A DNA stretch of 64,000 nt from Bacteroidales bacterium 6E (lineage in GTDB: Bacteria > Bacteroidota > Bacteroidia > Bacteroidales > Prolixibacteraceae): contig DF970669.1 of the NCBI GenBank assembly GCA_001270045.2, positions 139,496 through 203,495 on the forward strand. Direction: 5' to 3'. Position 1 is the stretch's first letter; every line of letters starts with the position of its first letter. Of the stretch, positions 10,208-20,135 are shown piece by piece. A program made the translations under genes and the position numbers. The notes beneath the pieces were generated by a model, which saw nothing but the letters and a program-made list of their open reading frames with translations, searched no databases and had not been told where the DNA came from.

Positions 10208-11737
10208 CTATTCACCCAGAACCTTGTACCTCCAATTTGGATTCCCGGAAGGCAGATGTTCTTTTTTTACGATATCTTCCACCTGCCTGACAATTTCAGG
10301 ATGCTGCGATGCCACATCGTTTGCCTCAAGGGAATCGGTTCCCAAATGAAACAATTGCCAGGTCAGGTTACCCTGGTGCATGTTGGTTCGGATTGCTTTC
10401 CATTTTCCGGTCATGACAGCCATCTGTCCGCCGTTTTCGGGGAATTCCCAATACAGGTATGGATGTTCCGGTTGCGGCATGCCCACCAGTGTTGGAAGGA
10501 AACTGACACCCTGCATTTTTTCTTTTGGCGCGATCCCTGCAACTTCCGCCAGTGTGGGCAAAAGGTCAACGAACGAGGCGACGTGGTTACTCACCCTTCC
10601 CTCCCCTATCTTTCCCGGCCAGCTTGCAATCAATGGCACCCTGATGCCGCCTTCAAACAGGAAGCCCTTTCCACGGCCCTGGTCGCTGCAAAAAGGACCG
10701 GCACTCCCAAACCATGCCGAATCGGTACCCCCATTCCACGAAGGGCCATTGTCGCTACCAAAAATGATCAGCGTATTTTCATAAATTCCAAGTTCTTTCA
10801 ATTGTCTGACCAGCATTCCCACCTGCTCGTCAAAATGACTTATCATGGCAGCATATGCGGCCCTCGGATAACGATGCGGAAAATAATCCTTGTTTCCAGA
10901 GTATGGTTCCTCATTCCCGAATTTCCTGACATAATGGTCGATCCATCTTTTTGGTGCCTGTAGCGGAACATGCGGAACCGGAGTTGCCCAATAGAGGAAG
11001 AAAGGATTGTTGCTATTATCCTTCACAAACCGGGTCATACGCCCAAACATGATATCCGGGGCATAGGTTTTCAGCCAGAAGGGGGCATAGCTTGCTTCCA
11101 AATAAGGATCTGAACCGGGTTTAAGGCGGGTATGCGGGGCAATGGTATCGTTTTGAAGATTAACTTTGTGGTCATTTTCCCATAGGTGAACCGGGAAATA
11201 GGTATGTGCCTGGCGCTGACAATTGTATCCAAAAAAGTAATCGAATCCCTGGCGGTTCGGAACACCCTCCGTATGAGGTGCACCCAATCCCCATTTACCA
11301 ATCACAGCCGTTTTATAGCCAGCTTGCCGGAGCATGGTCCCGATGGTATAGGTATCGGCAGCCAGTGGCCGCTGTCCCTCAAGCGTCGAATCGGCAATCA
11401 TTGCCCGGTAATTCCAAACTAACCCCCTTTCACCCCATTCATCGTTGCCGCGCACCTGCGACTGGCCACTGTGCTGGCCGGTCAGAAGTATTGCCCTTGC
11501 AGGTGCGCAAACCGGTGATCCGGTATAAAATCGGGTAAATCTAACTCCCATGGCCGCAAGAGAATCCAGGTTTGGCGTCTCGATCTTTTTCTGGCCATAA
11601 CTTCCCAGATCACCATATCCAAGGTCATCGGCCAGGATAAAAATGATGTTGGGCCGAGACTCCGGTTGGGCAACGATTGCGGTGGCCGGAGCCATGACAG
11701 CCGGGATAAGCGATATAAAACTGATTTTTAAATTCAT
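10208..11737 (-). CDS. Secreted sulfatase (family S1, formylglycine type)
   Basis: This 509-residue arylsulfatase-type enzyme has a signal peptide (residues about 1-24), metal-binding Asp37-Asp38 (IIFILADDLGYGD) and the sulfatase signature CAPAR with Cys77, which an anaerobic or aerobic maturase would convert to formylglycine. GSDNGPSWNGG (mid-protein) supplies further metal ligands. It removes sulfate esters, probably from the same polysaccharide attacked by the neighbouring hydrolases. It lies 32 bp downstream of a second sulfatase on the same strand and probably shares its transcript. The S1 subfamily cannot be fixed by eye. Confidence 0.93.
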   Translation of the reverse strand: MNLKISFISLIPAVMAPATAIVAQPESRPNIIFILADDLGYGDLGSYGQKKIETPNLDSLAAMGVRFTRFYTGSPVCAPARAILLTGQHSGQSQVRGNDEWGERGLVWNYRAMIADSTLEGQRPLAADTYTIGTMLRQAGYKTAVIGKWGLGAPHTEGVPNRQGFDYFFGYNCQRQAHTYFPVHLWENDHKVNLQNDTIAPHTRLKPGSDPYLEASYAPFWLKTYAPDIMFGRMTRFVKDNSNNPFFLYWATPVPHVPLQAPKRWIDHYVRKFGNEEPYSGNKDYFPHRYPRAAYAAMISHFDEQVGMLVRQLKELGIYENTLIIFGSDNGPSWNGGTDSAWFGSAGPFCSDQGRGKGFLFEGGIRVPLIASWPGKIGEGRVSNHVASFVDLLPTLAEVAGIAPKEKMQGVSFLPTLVGMPQPEHPYLYWEFPENGGQMAVMTGKWKAIRTNMHQGNLTWQLFHLGTDSLEANDVASQHPEIVRQVEDIVKKEHLPSGNPNWRYKVLGE

Positions 11738-11769
11738 AAATATAACCAGATGTCAGCACAAAAAAAGCG

Positions 11770-13263
11770 TTAGGGCTGTTCCTTTGAAATAATCCTTCCG
11801 GGCTCCCTGCGGTTCTGTCCGGGCTGTCCGGTAAGATCATCGCCCAGGTCGAGCCGGGCCTCATTCGCAATTTTTTCCAGTTCCCTGACGATTTCAGGAT
11901 AGTACTCTTTCAGGTCATATTGTTCTCCCGGATCACGGCGAAGGTCGTACAATCCTTCCTCATGTGCAAAATTTTCATTAGCCCCACCCGGTTGTCCGTC
12001 CTTCCCTGGTTCAAATCCTTTATAAGTCCTGCCCGGATGCGCAAAGACCAGCTTCCAGTGTCCATGACGCACCGCTTCGAGGTTATTGCGACGGTAATAG
12101 TAGAGGAAGGTTTGTCGGGGATCGGCATCCGGTTCTCCCTTTAACAAAGGCAACAGGCTCACCCCGTCGATCTTTTGGGCAGGAAGTTCGGCACCCGCAA
12201 TGTCGGCCAGGGTAGGAAGGATATCGATGGCCGAGGCCAAATTGTTGCATACTGTTCCCTCTTCCAGAACCCCTTTCCAGCGCATGATACAAGGAACCCG
12301 CTGGCCACCTTCAAACGAGGTGCCCTTCCCCTCACGCAGTCCGCCTGCACTGCCGGCATGGTTGCCATAATTGAGCCATGGACCATTGTCGGAGGTAAAT
12401 ACTACCAGCGTATTTTCCGATAGCCCCAAATCATCGAGCGTTTTCAGTATCTGCCCGACACTCCAGTCAATCTCCATCATTACGTCACCATACAGACCCT
12501 GTTCCGACTTCCCCTTAAACTTCTCTGACACAAACAGGGGCACATGCGGCATGGGATGTGCCAGGTAGACAAAGAAGGTATTCTCACGATTTCGCTTGAT
12601 AAAATCGACCGTCTTCTCCGTGAACCAGGTCGTGAATTGCGTCTGGTCAGGATTCTCGGCAACCGTTTGTTCCCCTTCAATCAAGGGTAAGGGTGGATAA
12701 TAATTTTTGGACACCGGGTGATTGGGCCACATATCGTTGGAATATGGAATCCCGAAATATTCATCAAATCCGTGTCGCAAAGGCAGAAATTCAGGAACAT
12801 GCCCCAGATGCCATTTCCCGAAAGCAGCCGTTGCATAGTTCCTTTTCTTCAGCACTTCCGCCATGGTTTCCTCTTCAGGATTTATCCCGGTTTGGGCGCG
12901 ATGGTCGAGTGCCCCCGAAAAACCGATCCGGTTAGGATAACAGCCCGTCAGGAGTCCGGCCCTTGAAGCACTGCAAACCGCCTGTGGCGAGTAAAAATGG
13001 GTAAACCTGACGCCCTCTCGCGCCATCTGGTCGATGTGGGGGGTCTGGTACCCTGAGGCACCGGTGATGGACAGGTCGCCCATGCCCATATCGTCGAGGT
13101 AGATGACCACAAAATTCACCGGCTTTTCGGCAACAGCCGTCATGGCGGGCGAACCGACAGCCAGTGCCAGAAGCAAGGGATGGAATTTTCGGGTGGAATT
13201 TACCCTTTCAATTAAACATTCATGAATTGATGGCATACTTTTATAACTATAAATTTGATCCAT
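11770..13263 (-). CDS. Secreted sulfatase (family S1, formylglycine type), second copy
   Basis: This 497-residue sulfatase has metal ligands in VVIYLDDMGMGD (Asp57-Asp58) and the maturation signature CSASR with Cys97. FTSDNGPWLNYG marks the second metal site. The hydrophobic stretch FHPLLLALAVGSPAMTAVA is the signal peptide; since it starts 28 residues in, the true start may be the internal Met at 13236. It differs clearly from the adjacent sulfatase, so the two probably act on different sulfate positions or sugars rather than being a recent duplication. It lies 71 bp downstream of the GH26 gene in the same orientation. Confidence 0.93.
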   Translation of the reverse strand: MDQIYSYKSMPSIHECLIERVNSTRKFHPLLLALAVGSPAMTAVAEKPVNFVVIYLDDMGMGDLSITGASGYQTPHIDQMAREGVRFTHFYSPQAVCSASRAGLLTGCYPNRIGFSGALDHRAQTGINPEEETMAEVLKKRNYATAAFGKWHLGHVPEFLPLRHGFDEYFGIPYSNDMWPNHPVSKNYYPPLPLIEGEQTVAENPDQTQFTTWFTEKTVDFIKRNRENTFFVYLAHPMPHVPLFVSEKFKGKSEQGLYGDVMMEIDWSVGQILKTLDDLGLSENTLVVFTSDNGPWLNYGNHAGSAGGLREGKGTSFEGGQRVPCIMRWKGVLEEGTVCNNLASAIDILPTLADIAGAELPAQKIDGVSLLPLLKGEPDADPRQTFLYYYRRNNLEAVRHGHWKLVFAHPGRTYKGFEPGKDGQPGGANENFAHEEGLYDLRRDPGEQYDLKEYYPEIVRELEKIANEARLDLGDDLTGQPGQNRREPGRIISKEQP

Positions 13264-13334
13264 CTGCCCCGCATTTCAAATGCAGTGCAGAAACTAGAAA
13301 CTCACCCGCATTTGCAATGCGGGTGGGAAAAAAA

Positions 13335-14441
13335 TTACTTCATCCCCTTCAAATCATTCAGCAGCCAAATTGATTTATCGGCCGTAAATTGCCGGAAATC
13401 GTCAGCTGCAGGGTGCTCCGGATAGGGAAGATAAAAGTGGTTAAGTCCGTGGTTGCGCCACACCATCACATACGTGATCTGCCGGGTCAGCTCTGACGCC
13501 TGAAGTGCCGGTAACAGCTTTTGCGTAAACCAGGTGGTATCCTGTACCCTGTCGGATCCCGTTTCGGTAAAAGCGGCCACCTTTCCGGTCTTGTTGGCAT
13601 AAGTGGCAACAGTCTCCAGCTTTCGGATCACCGCGGCAATTCCTTCAGGAGACCTGAAATCCCAGTAATTGTCGACCCCGATGATATCAACGACATCATC
13701 ACCGGGATACCAGGTGAGATATTCCTCTTCGGAATTAAAATTGCGGTCGGGAGAATAGGCAACCACCATTTGGTTAAGTCCCTTTTCATCGCGAAGGTAT
13801 TCAATGGTAAAGCGGAAAAGGCTTCTCAGTTCTTCGGGAGTGGTTGTCTGGCTGCCCCACCAAAACCAACCGCCATCCATTTCATGCCATGGGCGAAAGA
13901 TGAATGGCACTGCCTTGCCTTCAGAGGTTTTCACCGACTGAAAGAATTCAGCCACCTTGTCGAGGTGTTTCAGAAATACATCATGGTGCGATCCTCCTGG
14001 CAGGATATGTTTGACCACGGTGGTATCGTTCACCCATGAGTTCTTCGTGGTATCAACCGCTGAATAGGGATGCCAGCTGAAAGTATTGATCCCCCCGTTT
14101 TCATATACCCAAACGGCAAAATTGCGCATACGGTCAAAGGGTACGCTATCGAGGTTATGGGGGTGACCCAGCTCCAGCCCTCCCAATTCCCAGCCAAACA
14201 GGGCAGGATAGTCACCCGCTGTCCTGCGGGTATCCGATTCGCCGTCGACATATTTCCAGCCAACCCCATAGGCGAGGTCATCCTGGTGCCCAAAGAGGGT
14301 CGCTTTTCCCTTGATGTTTTGCAGTGTTTGAATGATTTCGGCTGAAGCATTTTCGGTTGGGACAGACTTATCGCCGACCTGACAGGATGTGAACATCACG
14401 AACAAGCCCAATGCAGCAATGGTTAAATTTTTCATAGTCAA
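13335..14441 (-). CDS. Glycoside hydrolase family 26 (endo-beta-mannanase-like) lipoprotein
   Basis: A 368-residue GH26 enzyme with a lipobox (GLFVMFTSCQVG). FIFRPWHEMDGGWFWWG (about residues 176-192) carries the acid/base Glu, and VAAFTETGSDRVQ (about 288-300) carries the nucleophile Glu, both in the family positions. GKATLFGHQDDLAYG near the N-terminus is also typical. GH26 members cut beta-1,4-mannan and sometimes beta-1,3/1,4-linked xylan or glucan, so the exact substrate is open. It is the first gene of the minus-strand run GH26-sulfatase-sulfatase, so its upstream region (14442 onward) should carry the promoter. Confidence 0.92.
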   Translation of the reverse strand: MTMKNLTIAALGLFVMFTSCQVGDKSVPTENASAEIIQTLQNIKGKATLFGHQDDLAYGVGWKYVDGESDTRRTAGDYPALFGWELGGLELGHPHNLDSVPFDRMRNFAVWVYENGGINTFSWHPYSAVDTTKNSWVNDTTVVKHILPGGSHHDVFLKHLDKVAEFFQSVKTSEGKAVPFIFRPWHEMDGGWFWWGSQTTTPEELRSLFRFTIEYLRDEKGLNQMVVAYSPDRNFNSEEEYLTWYPGDDVVDIIGVDNYWDFRSPEGIAAVIRKLETVATYANKTGKVAAFTETGSDRVQDTTWFTQKLLPALQASELTRQITYVMVWRNHGLNHFYLPYPEHPAADDFRQFTADKSIWLLNDLKGMK

Positions 14442-15168
14442 TAAGATTGTAAAAGTTCAGTTATGGTCAGAAAGATAGGAAAAAAATGGCTTAAGTCATT
14501 TTCTGGCGGGGCTGAATCACCTGATACATCCAAACCAGTTTCACATTGTTTCAGCGTATAGTCGGGTTGGCCCAACTTCACATCAAAGTATTGGTCAGGT
14601 CATATCTTCTGCGTATAAACCACGTTAATCGCACATCTCCTTATGGAGTTAGTAAAGAATATTCATGGTTTAGCCATGGAGTCAGTCCGACTTTGGTTAT
14701 ACGTGATGTTAAGGGGGTAAACCTTTTCATCCAAACCAGGAGGCCATTTCATGCCCGCTTATCGCTTGACTTTAATATTATAAGGCATTGGATAAATAGG
14801 CAAATCCTCCGCGCACTTTATGTCTCCTTTGCGGCCTTTGCGGTTAAGCATCAGAAATGATCCCAGCCGGCAGAAATTTGTATTTTTTCCAAACAATCAT
14901 CCTTGACACAAGATACTCAATTCTTCCTCCCAATTATCTTAAATATAACACTTTGGCAAGATGAAATTCCAAACAACACAAACCCAAATCATAAAATGAA
15001 ATAAAAGGGTCATACAAAAGTACTTACCATATAAAAATATTACTAGACACTAAACGCAAGATCACGTTCAACAATCTAAAAATCAAGTCATTTCGATTAG
15101 ACACGGTAATTTCGTAACTTTCTTAAACCTTGCTCTCTTCAAAGGATTTCTTATTAAATATCACTGCC
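14442..15168. other. Long intergenic region with no convincing gene
   Basis: About 730 bp separate the divergent GH26 gene and the T9SS cargo gene. Only a 104-codon plus-strand frame is open and it has no recognisable protein character. Near 14815-14850 the text ctcctttgcggcctttgcgg is the kind of low-complexity purine/pyrimidine tract often left between Bacteroidota genes. The last 200 bp become AT-rich. The region should hold the promoters of both flanking genes, but I see no confident TAnnTTTG box for the GH26 side. Confidence 0.5.
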
Positions 15169-17865
15169 ATGAAACGCCTCATTTTTACCTTATTGATGCT
15201 CCTGCCATTATTCATTAATGGTCAGCAAACACAACAATTTTCGGCAAAGGAGAATCCCTGGTTTGATCAAATAAAAAAAACGGGAACCCTTCTGGATCAA
15301 ATCCAGAATTCTATCCCGGAAAAGTATCGGTTTCCATACTTGCCTCTTAAAAACCAAAACCTCATGAATGAAGACCATGTTTTCCTTGAGAAGTCGAACC
15401 TTCCAGATGGAAGTAAAATCAAGCAGGAGACCTGGATACAGATACTTAAATCAACATCCCAGGATACAGTATTGCTGGATTCCACTTACACCTACCTCTT
15501 CCACTCCCCGACTGATTCAGTATTGCATGAAAAAATACTTTACAATTATAATCCATCCGGAAAACAGTATACCATAACCACCGCAGTATGGGATACCCTG
15601 ATGCAAAAATGGTTCTTTGCCACAAAAGAGGACATTTTCTTTGATCAGAATAGGAACGACACTTTGTGGATCACATATCAATTAAGTATGAATGATATCT
15701 GGACATACAACCAGAAAACAGTCAAAACCTTTGATGGGTCAAATCGTCAGACATCATTAGCCTTTTACCTCTGGAATAATTTAATCCAGCAATGGCACGG
15801 TGAATATAAACTCGTTAATGAATATGATGAGAATGGCAACAATACGCTTTCGGCCTATTACATCTGGAATGATGTGAGACAGAACTGGCAAGGTTCCTCA
15901 AAAAGTGAGCGAACTTATAATGATCACAATTTAATGATATCGTATATCAACTACCAATGGGATTTTAAAACATACGGCTGGATTCCCATCGACAGAATAG
16001 AAAATACTTATAATGAGCAAGACGTACAAATCTCCTACACCTATTCCATCTGGAATCCTGAATCTGGAGCTTGGATATATGTGGATAAATCAGAATCGGA
16101 GACAATCATCTCCGGTGCCAACTACTGGCACTATTCGGCCTATTACGAATGGGACAACCTTTTTGGACGCTGGAAGGGACTGGATAAAATCAAATTCTTC
16201 AGAACAGGTCCGGACGAGGAAATTCAACTGATCGATTATGAATGGAATGCCCTGGAGGAAAAATGGGAAGCGGCAATCAAAACCATACAGGATAATGATG
16301 AAGCGGAAATGAAATATACAATCTCGACCTTTGCATCCAGGGATTCAATTGTTCAAGGTGAACTCATCGCCGGATTTGAAAACAGGGAAGAATTCAGCAA
16401 CATCTGGATCACTTCATCATGCCCCGACCAGACCTGCACTTCGATAGACACTGATCGCGTAGAAGGGAATGCATCCATTCTTTGGAACTACAACATCAAT
16501 GGAAATTTTTATAGCACTGGTGGCTTCTGCCAGGTACAGATCAACGCCAACAAGGATCTCTCGCAATATGCTGGATTGTCGATGGACTACAAGGTTTTAG
16601 TTCCTTCTGTTGCCAGTTTCAGTCTTCGAATCACAGAAACCAGCGGCGAAGTATGGATGTACCAAAGCTCTTCGCTTCCCGCCGATTCATCAGGACAATG
16701 GCAACAGATCGTATTCCCGTTTTCAGAAATGATCGGCACAGGGAGTTATATCGATGGGCTTTTCGATTACCAGCACATTAAAAATATCCAGATGAGGCTT
16801 CATGTACCCAATGGTATCAAAACTTCCGGGACTCTGTTAATCGATAACCTTGCTGCATGTACAGTCATGAAAACTGACCAATGGATCCTTACCGCAGTCG
16901 AGGAATACTATTATGATGAACATGGAAATACGGTTTTTTTAACCTCAAAAATATGGGATGATGGATCAGGGCAATATGTGGACGATTACAAATACAAGGC
17001 TGAATTTGACTACAACCAAAATGGGCTTGTAACAAGTTATGAAGCTTTTGTATGGCAGGATACCCTGGCAGAATGGATTAATTACCGAAAGGAGACTAAC
17101 GAATACAATCAAAACTGGTATAGGACTTACACTGAAAGTTATTCCTGGGATCCAAATCAGAACAAATGGACAGGAGTTACAAAAATTGAACAGACTTATA
17201 CCGAAACTGGCGCCGTTTTGGTTTACATGCCTTCGGCGTGGGACACACTGACAGACAGCTGGATATACACAACCAAAACCGTAAATACCTACACCACAAA
17301 CGGAATCCTTAACTCAACCGCGAATTATACCTGGAATTCCTCGGTTCAAAAATGGATTGGGAATGACAAATTTGAGACGTTCTTCAATTCCATGGGCCAG
17401 GAGTTAAAAACCATTTTCTACATCTGGAATTCAGAAGAAGACGAATGGATGATTTCCTGGATCAGTCTGGCTGGTAATTATGCTATAATTTATACCCCCG
17501 ATTGGAAAATTGCAACAGAAATCTTTATGATATGGAATGATCAACTCAACGATTGGAGTCCCATTGAAAAAACTTACTATTTCTGGTCATCCCATACCAT
17601 CACAGATAGTCCGGAAGAACTGTCCACGAACAATATATTGGAGGTCTATCCCAATCCTGCCACTGATGTCATCCATATCCGATTAAATTCCCGGAATCAT
17701 CAAGGGACTTACTCCCTTTTTGACAATCAGGGTAGGTTATTGAAAAAATCATCTTTCACCGGCACAATTAACAAAATTCCGGTGCATGACTTACCGTCGG
17801 GCCTTTATATTTTGCATATTGCAACTGATGGAGAAAATATCGCCATTAAAATGGTTATCCGATAA
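15169..17865 (+). CDS. T9SS-secreted tandem-repeat protein with an inserted carbohydrate-binding-like domain
   Basis: A signal peptide begins at the ATG at 15169 (MKRLIFTLLMLLPLFINGQQ), giving 898 residues; the frame is open 39 nt further upstream from a TTG that does not look like the start. Most of the protein is a tandem array of imperfect units of about 35-40 residues with core Y-x-W-(N/D)-x5-W-x4-K (for example YYIWNDVRQNWQGSSK and YSWDPNQNKWTGVTK). The array is interrupted at about 400-575 by a beta-sandwich-like domain (FENREEFSNIWITSS to LIDNLAAC) resembling CBM11-type sugar-binding modules. The C-terminus (VYPNPATDVIHIRL to AIKMVIR) is a type A T9SS sorting domain. It is likely a surface or secreted adhesin or glycan binder; the function is unknown. 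Confidence 0.85.
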   Translation: MKRLIFTLLMLLPLFINGQQTQQFSAKENPWFDQIKKTGTLLDQIQNSIPEKYRFPYLPLKNQNLMNEDHVFLEKSNLPDGSKIKQETWIQILKSTSQDTVLLDSTYTYLFHSPTDSVLHEKILYNYNPSGKQYTITTAVWDTLMQKWFFATKEDIFFDQNRNDTLWITYQLSMNDIWTYNQKTVKTFDGSNRQTSLAFYLWNNLIQQWHGEYKLVNEYDENGNNTLSAYYIWNDVRQNWQGSSKSERTYNDHNLMISYINYQWDFKTYGWIPIDRIENTYNEQDVQISYTYSIWNPESGAWIYVDKSESETIISGANYWHYSAYYEWDNLFGRWKGLDKIKFFRTGPDEEIQLIDYEWNALEEKWEAAIKTIQDNDEAEMKYTISTFASRDSIVQGELIAGFENREEFSNIWITSSCPDQTCTSIDTDRVEGNASILWNYNINGNFYSTGGFCQVQINANKDLSQYAGLSMDYKVLVPSVASFSLRITETSGEVWMYQSSSLPADSSGQWQQIVFPFSEMIGTGSYIDGLFDYQHIKNIQMRLHVPNGIKTSGTLLIDNLAACTVMKTDQWILTAVEEYYYDEHGNTVFLTSKIWDDGSGQYVDDYKYKAEFDYNQNGLVTSYEAFVWQDTLAEWINYRKETNEYNQNWYRTYTESYSWDPNQNKWTGVTKIEQTYTETGAVLVYMPSAWDTLTDSWIYTTKTVNTYTTNGILNSTANYTWNSSVQKWIGNDKFETFFNSMGQELKTIFYIWNSEEDEWMISWISLAGNYAIIYTPDWKIATEIFMIWNDQLNDWSPIEKTYYFWSSHTITDSPEELSTNNILEVYPNPATDVIHIRLNSRNHQGTYSLFDNQGRLLKKSSFTGTINKIPVHDLPSGLYILHIATDGENIAIKMVIR

Positions 17866-17891
17866 AAGCATTATCCATTAAATACTTAGAC

Positions 17892-18671
17892 ATGGAAGAC
17901 TATGCACTGATAACAGGAGCGGCAAGTGGTATTGGCTATGAACTGGCAAAAATTTTCCTGGAAAACAACTATCATGTGGTTTTGGTCGATCTGAACGAAA
18001 CTCAGCTACATATTGTCAAAGAGGAATTTGAAAAGATCTTCCAAAAAGAGGTACCGGTCATTTGTTGTGATTTATCCCAATCCGGTGCAGCTGATGCAGT
18101 TTTCAAAAAAACAAACGAGATGAAAATCCAGATCAATACCCTGGTTAACAATGCAGGTTTTGGAATTATTGGATTTTTTAAAGACACAGAATGGGATCGT
18201 CATGAAAAACTTTTGCAATTGACCGTGATAAACTCCACCCGACTGGTTAAACTCTACCTCGACAATATGTTGTCAAACGACTCGGGAAAAATCCTGAATG
18301 TAGCCTCTTTGACAGGGTTTGTTCCGGGTCCAATGATGAGCACATATTATGCCGCAAAATCGTACCTTATATCCTTTACGCTGGCACTTGCCAACGAATT
18401 AGGGAAAACCAACATCAAAGTCACCGTGCTATGCCCCGGACTTACAAAAACCAACTTTTCAAAAGGTACCGGCAACGGCAAACCCATTTACGGAACATTT
18501 AGCGGATCGCCAGAGTTTGTGGCCAGGCATGGATTTAATGCTTTGGAAAAAGGCAAAACCATCGCCATTCCCTATTTCTATAATAAACTGATATACAATA
18601 TCCTTAAATTTGTTCCCAAAAGAAGAGCTGCCAGAATCATCAGGCGAATGCTTCAAAAAAAACTGGAATAA
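17892..18671 (+). CDS. Short-chain dehydrogenase/reductase (SDR)
   Basis: A 259-residue classical SDR. The NAD(P)-binding motif TGAASGIG occupies 8-15, the NNAG motif lies at 86-89, and the catalytic residues fit Ser139 (NVASLTG), Tyr152 and Lys156. The fold is complete. The acidic VVLVDLNE at the end of strand 2 tends to favour NAD over NADP. It starts 26 bp after the T9SS gene on the same strand and may be co-transcribed, although no functional link is apparent. The oxidised substrate cannot be inferred. Confidence 0.92.
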   Translation: MEDYALITGAASGIGYELAKIFLENNYHVVLVDLNETQLHIVKEEFEKIFQKEVPVICCDLSQSGAADAVFKKTNEMKIQINTLVNNAGFGIIGFFKDTEWDRHEKLLQLTVINSTRLVKLYLDNMLSNDSGKILNVASLTGFVPGPMMSTYYAAKSYLISFTLALANELGKTNIKVTVLCPGLTKTNFSKGTGNGKPIYGTFSGSPEFVARHGFNALEKGKTIAIPYFYNKLIYNILKFVPKRRAARIIRRMLQKKLE

Positions 18672-18797
18672 TGAATCTCCAACGGTTGGCAAAAGCTTCA
18701 CACTACAAAATCACCAACAACAAATTCAGCATAGACCGTTCAGCCGACTTCAGGAAATGGCTTGGTTCTTAAGATGGATTATTTCAGGGTTTTGTCT

Positions 18798-19139
18798 TTA
18801 GTTTGATTCCCTGGATACTTTGTCCCTGATTGATTCAGCCACAAAATTATTCAATGACATTTTTTCTTCCATCGCCATCAATGCCGCCTTTTCATGAAGA
18901 CTTGCGGGAATTCGTACATTAAAACTGCCCTTAAAAGGCTTTTCAGCCATATTTCCGGACTGTTTACAAGTTGTAAGGTATTCTTCTATTGCCTCCATAA
19001 AATCAAGTTCAAGCTCTTTTCCGGTTTTCCCTTCATAAGAGATCAAGCCTTTAATTCCTAAAACCTTACCATACAACAAATCATCTTCTTTGCTGTATTC
19101 TATACTTCCAGTGTAACCTTTGTAATTCAAATATCTCAT
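18798..19139 (-). CDS. hicB: HicB-family antitoxin
   Basis: A 113-residue HicB protein: a partially degraded RNase-H-like N-terminal half (YKGYTGSIEYSKEDDLLYGKV, GKELELDFMEAIEEYLTTC) followed by a ribbon-helix-helix DNA-binding segment (FNVRIPASLHEKAALMAM, SLNNFVAESIRD). It should neutralise the HicA ribonuclease and repress its own operon. The start overlaps the end of hicA by 4 bp (ATGA-type overlap), the usual toxin-first order. Both genes are on the minus strand between core genes. Confidence 0.9.
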   Translation of the reverse strand: MRYLNYKGYTGSIEYSKEDDLLYGKVLGIKGLISYEGKTGKELELDFMEAIEEYLTTCKQSGNMAEKPFKGSFNVRIPASLHEKAALMAMEEKMSLNNFVAESIRDKVSRESN

Positions 19140-19378
19140 AACTCCAATACCTCCTTCACCTGTTTCATTTGATAACGTTTTAATATACCAGAAGGGTGAG
19201 GTTTGTGCATTATTAATGAAATGCCCTCTCCGTTCACAAACTTGACTCTTGACCCCGATGTTTTTCCCTTTCTCATTTTAGAAAAACCAAAATAACCAAC
19301 AAGTTTGACCAACTCGTCATAATGAAAATCAGCTGGCATGGACAAAAAACGGGCTATCAATTTTTCCTTATTTGACAT
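19136..19378 (-). CDS. hicA: HicA-family mRNA interferase toxin
   Basis: An 80-residue HicA toxin with a double-stranded-RNA-binding-like fold. The family signature GSRVKFVNGEGISLIMHKPH is present, with the catalytic His in the HKPHP segment. It would cleave mRNA when not bound by HicB. Upstream (19380-19400) is AT-rich and should carry the autoregulated promoter. The length is standard and no key residue is missing, so the module looks functional. Confidence 0.9.
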   Translation of the reverse strand: MSNKEKLIARFLSMPADFHYDELVKLVGYFGFSKMRKGKTSGSRVKFVNGEGISLIMHKPHPSGILKRYQMKQVKEVLEL

Positions 19379-19497
19379 GATACGAAAGTAACTATATTTA
19401 GTTACACAAACAATGTCTTGAAAAGTGATATTCGAAGGATCTATCTTTTAATTTATTTTTGGAAGATGGCATACTAAATAACCAGAAACAAATAAGA

Positions 19498-20028
19498 ATG
19501 GATCCAATCACAATACGCAAAGCATTATCCAGTGAAATTGCTGAACTGCAAAAAATAGGAAAGCAAACCTTCTTTGAAACATTCTCGGCTTTCAATTCCC
19601 AACAGAATATGGAAAAATACCTCGAGGAGGGATTTTCAAACTGGAAACTGGCTGCGGAACTTGACGACATAAACTCCCAATTTTACTTTGCGGAGCATGA
19701 CAATCGGATTATCGGCTACCTGAAACTGAATTCCGGCACATCCCAGACTGAACTGAAGAATGAAAAAAAATCACTGGAGATTGAAAGAATCTATGTTATA
19801 AAAGAATTCCAGGGAAGGAAGGTTGGCCAGTTATTGTTTGACAAGGCTCTTCAAGTGGCAAACCAGCAAAATGCGGAGTTTATCTGGCTGGGGGTATGGG
19901 AAAATAACACCATGGCGATAAACTTTTATACAAAGAATGGATTTATTGAGTTTGACAAACACATTTTTCGGTTGGGTGATGCTATCCAAACTGACCTATT
20001 GATGAAACTTCCCTTGAAGAGAGGTTAA
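19498..20028 (+). CDS. GNAT-family N-acetyltransferase
   Basis: The ATG at 19498 gives MDPITIRKALSSEIAELQKI and 176 residues; the frame is open from 19459 but the extra codons lack GNAT character. Motif A is visible as EFQGRKVGQLLFDKAL, followed by WLGVWENNTMAINFYTKNGF, the motif B region with the usual N-x-x-A-x-x-F-Y pattern. This family includes spermidine/polyamine and ribosomal-protein acetyltransferases, but the substrate is not determinable. It stands alone between hicAB and the tRNA pair. Confidence 0.9.
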   Translation: MDPITIRKALSSEIAELQKIGKQTFFETFSAFNSQQNMEKYLEEGFSNWKLAAELDDINSQFYFAEHDNRIIGYLKLNSGTSQTELKNEKKSLEIERIYVIKEFQGRKVGQLLFDKALQVANQQNAEFIWLGVWENNTMAINFYTKNGFIEFDKHIFRLGDAIQTDLLMKLPLKRG

Positions 20029-20135
20029 ATAAGTTTTTATTAGCGGTTCAGCAGAAGATTAACAAAGCTTCAGTAGAGCTAACAAAAAAGCCTCAATACA
20101 GATCTGATTATCAGATTCATATCGAAGCTTTAAGG

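Noticed and set aside
14546..14860. 104-codon plus-strand open frame
   Set aside because: Its composition is not protein-like and it ends in a low-complexity tract common between genes; no start signal or family support.
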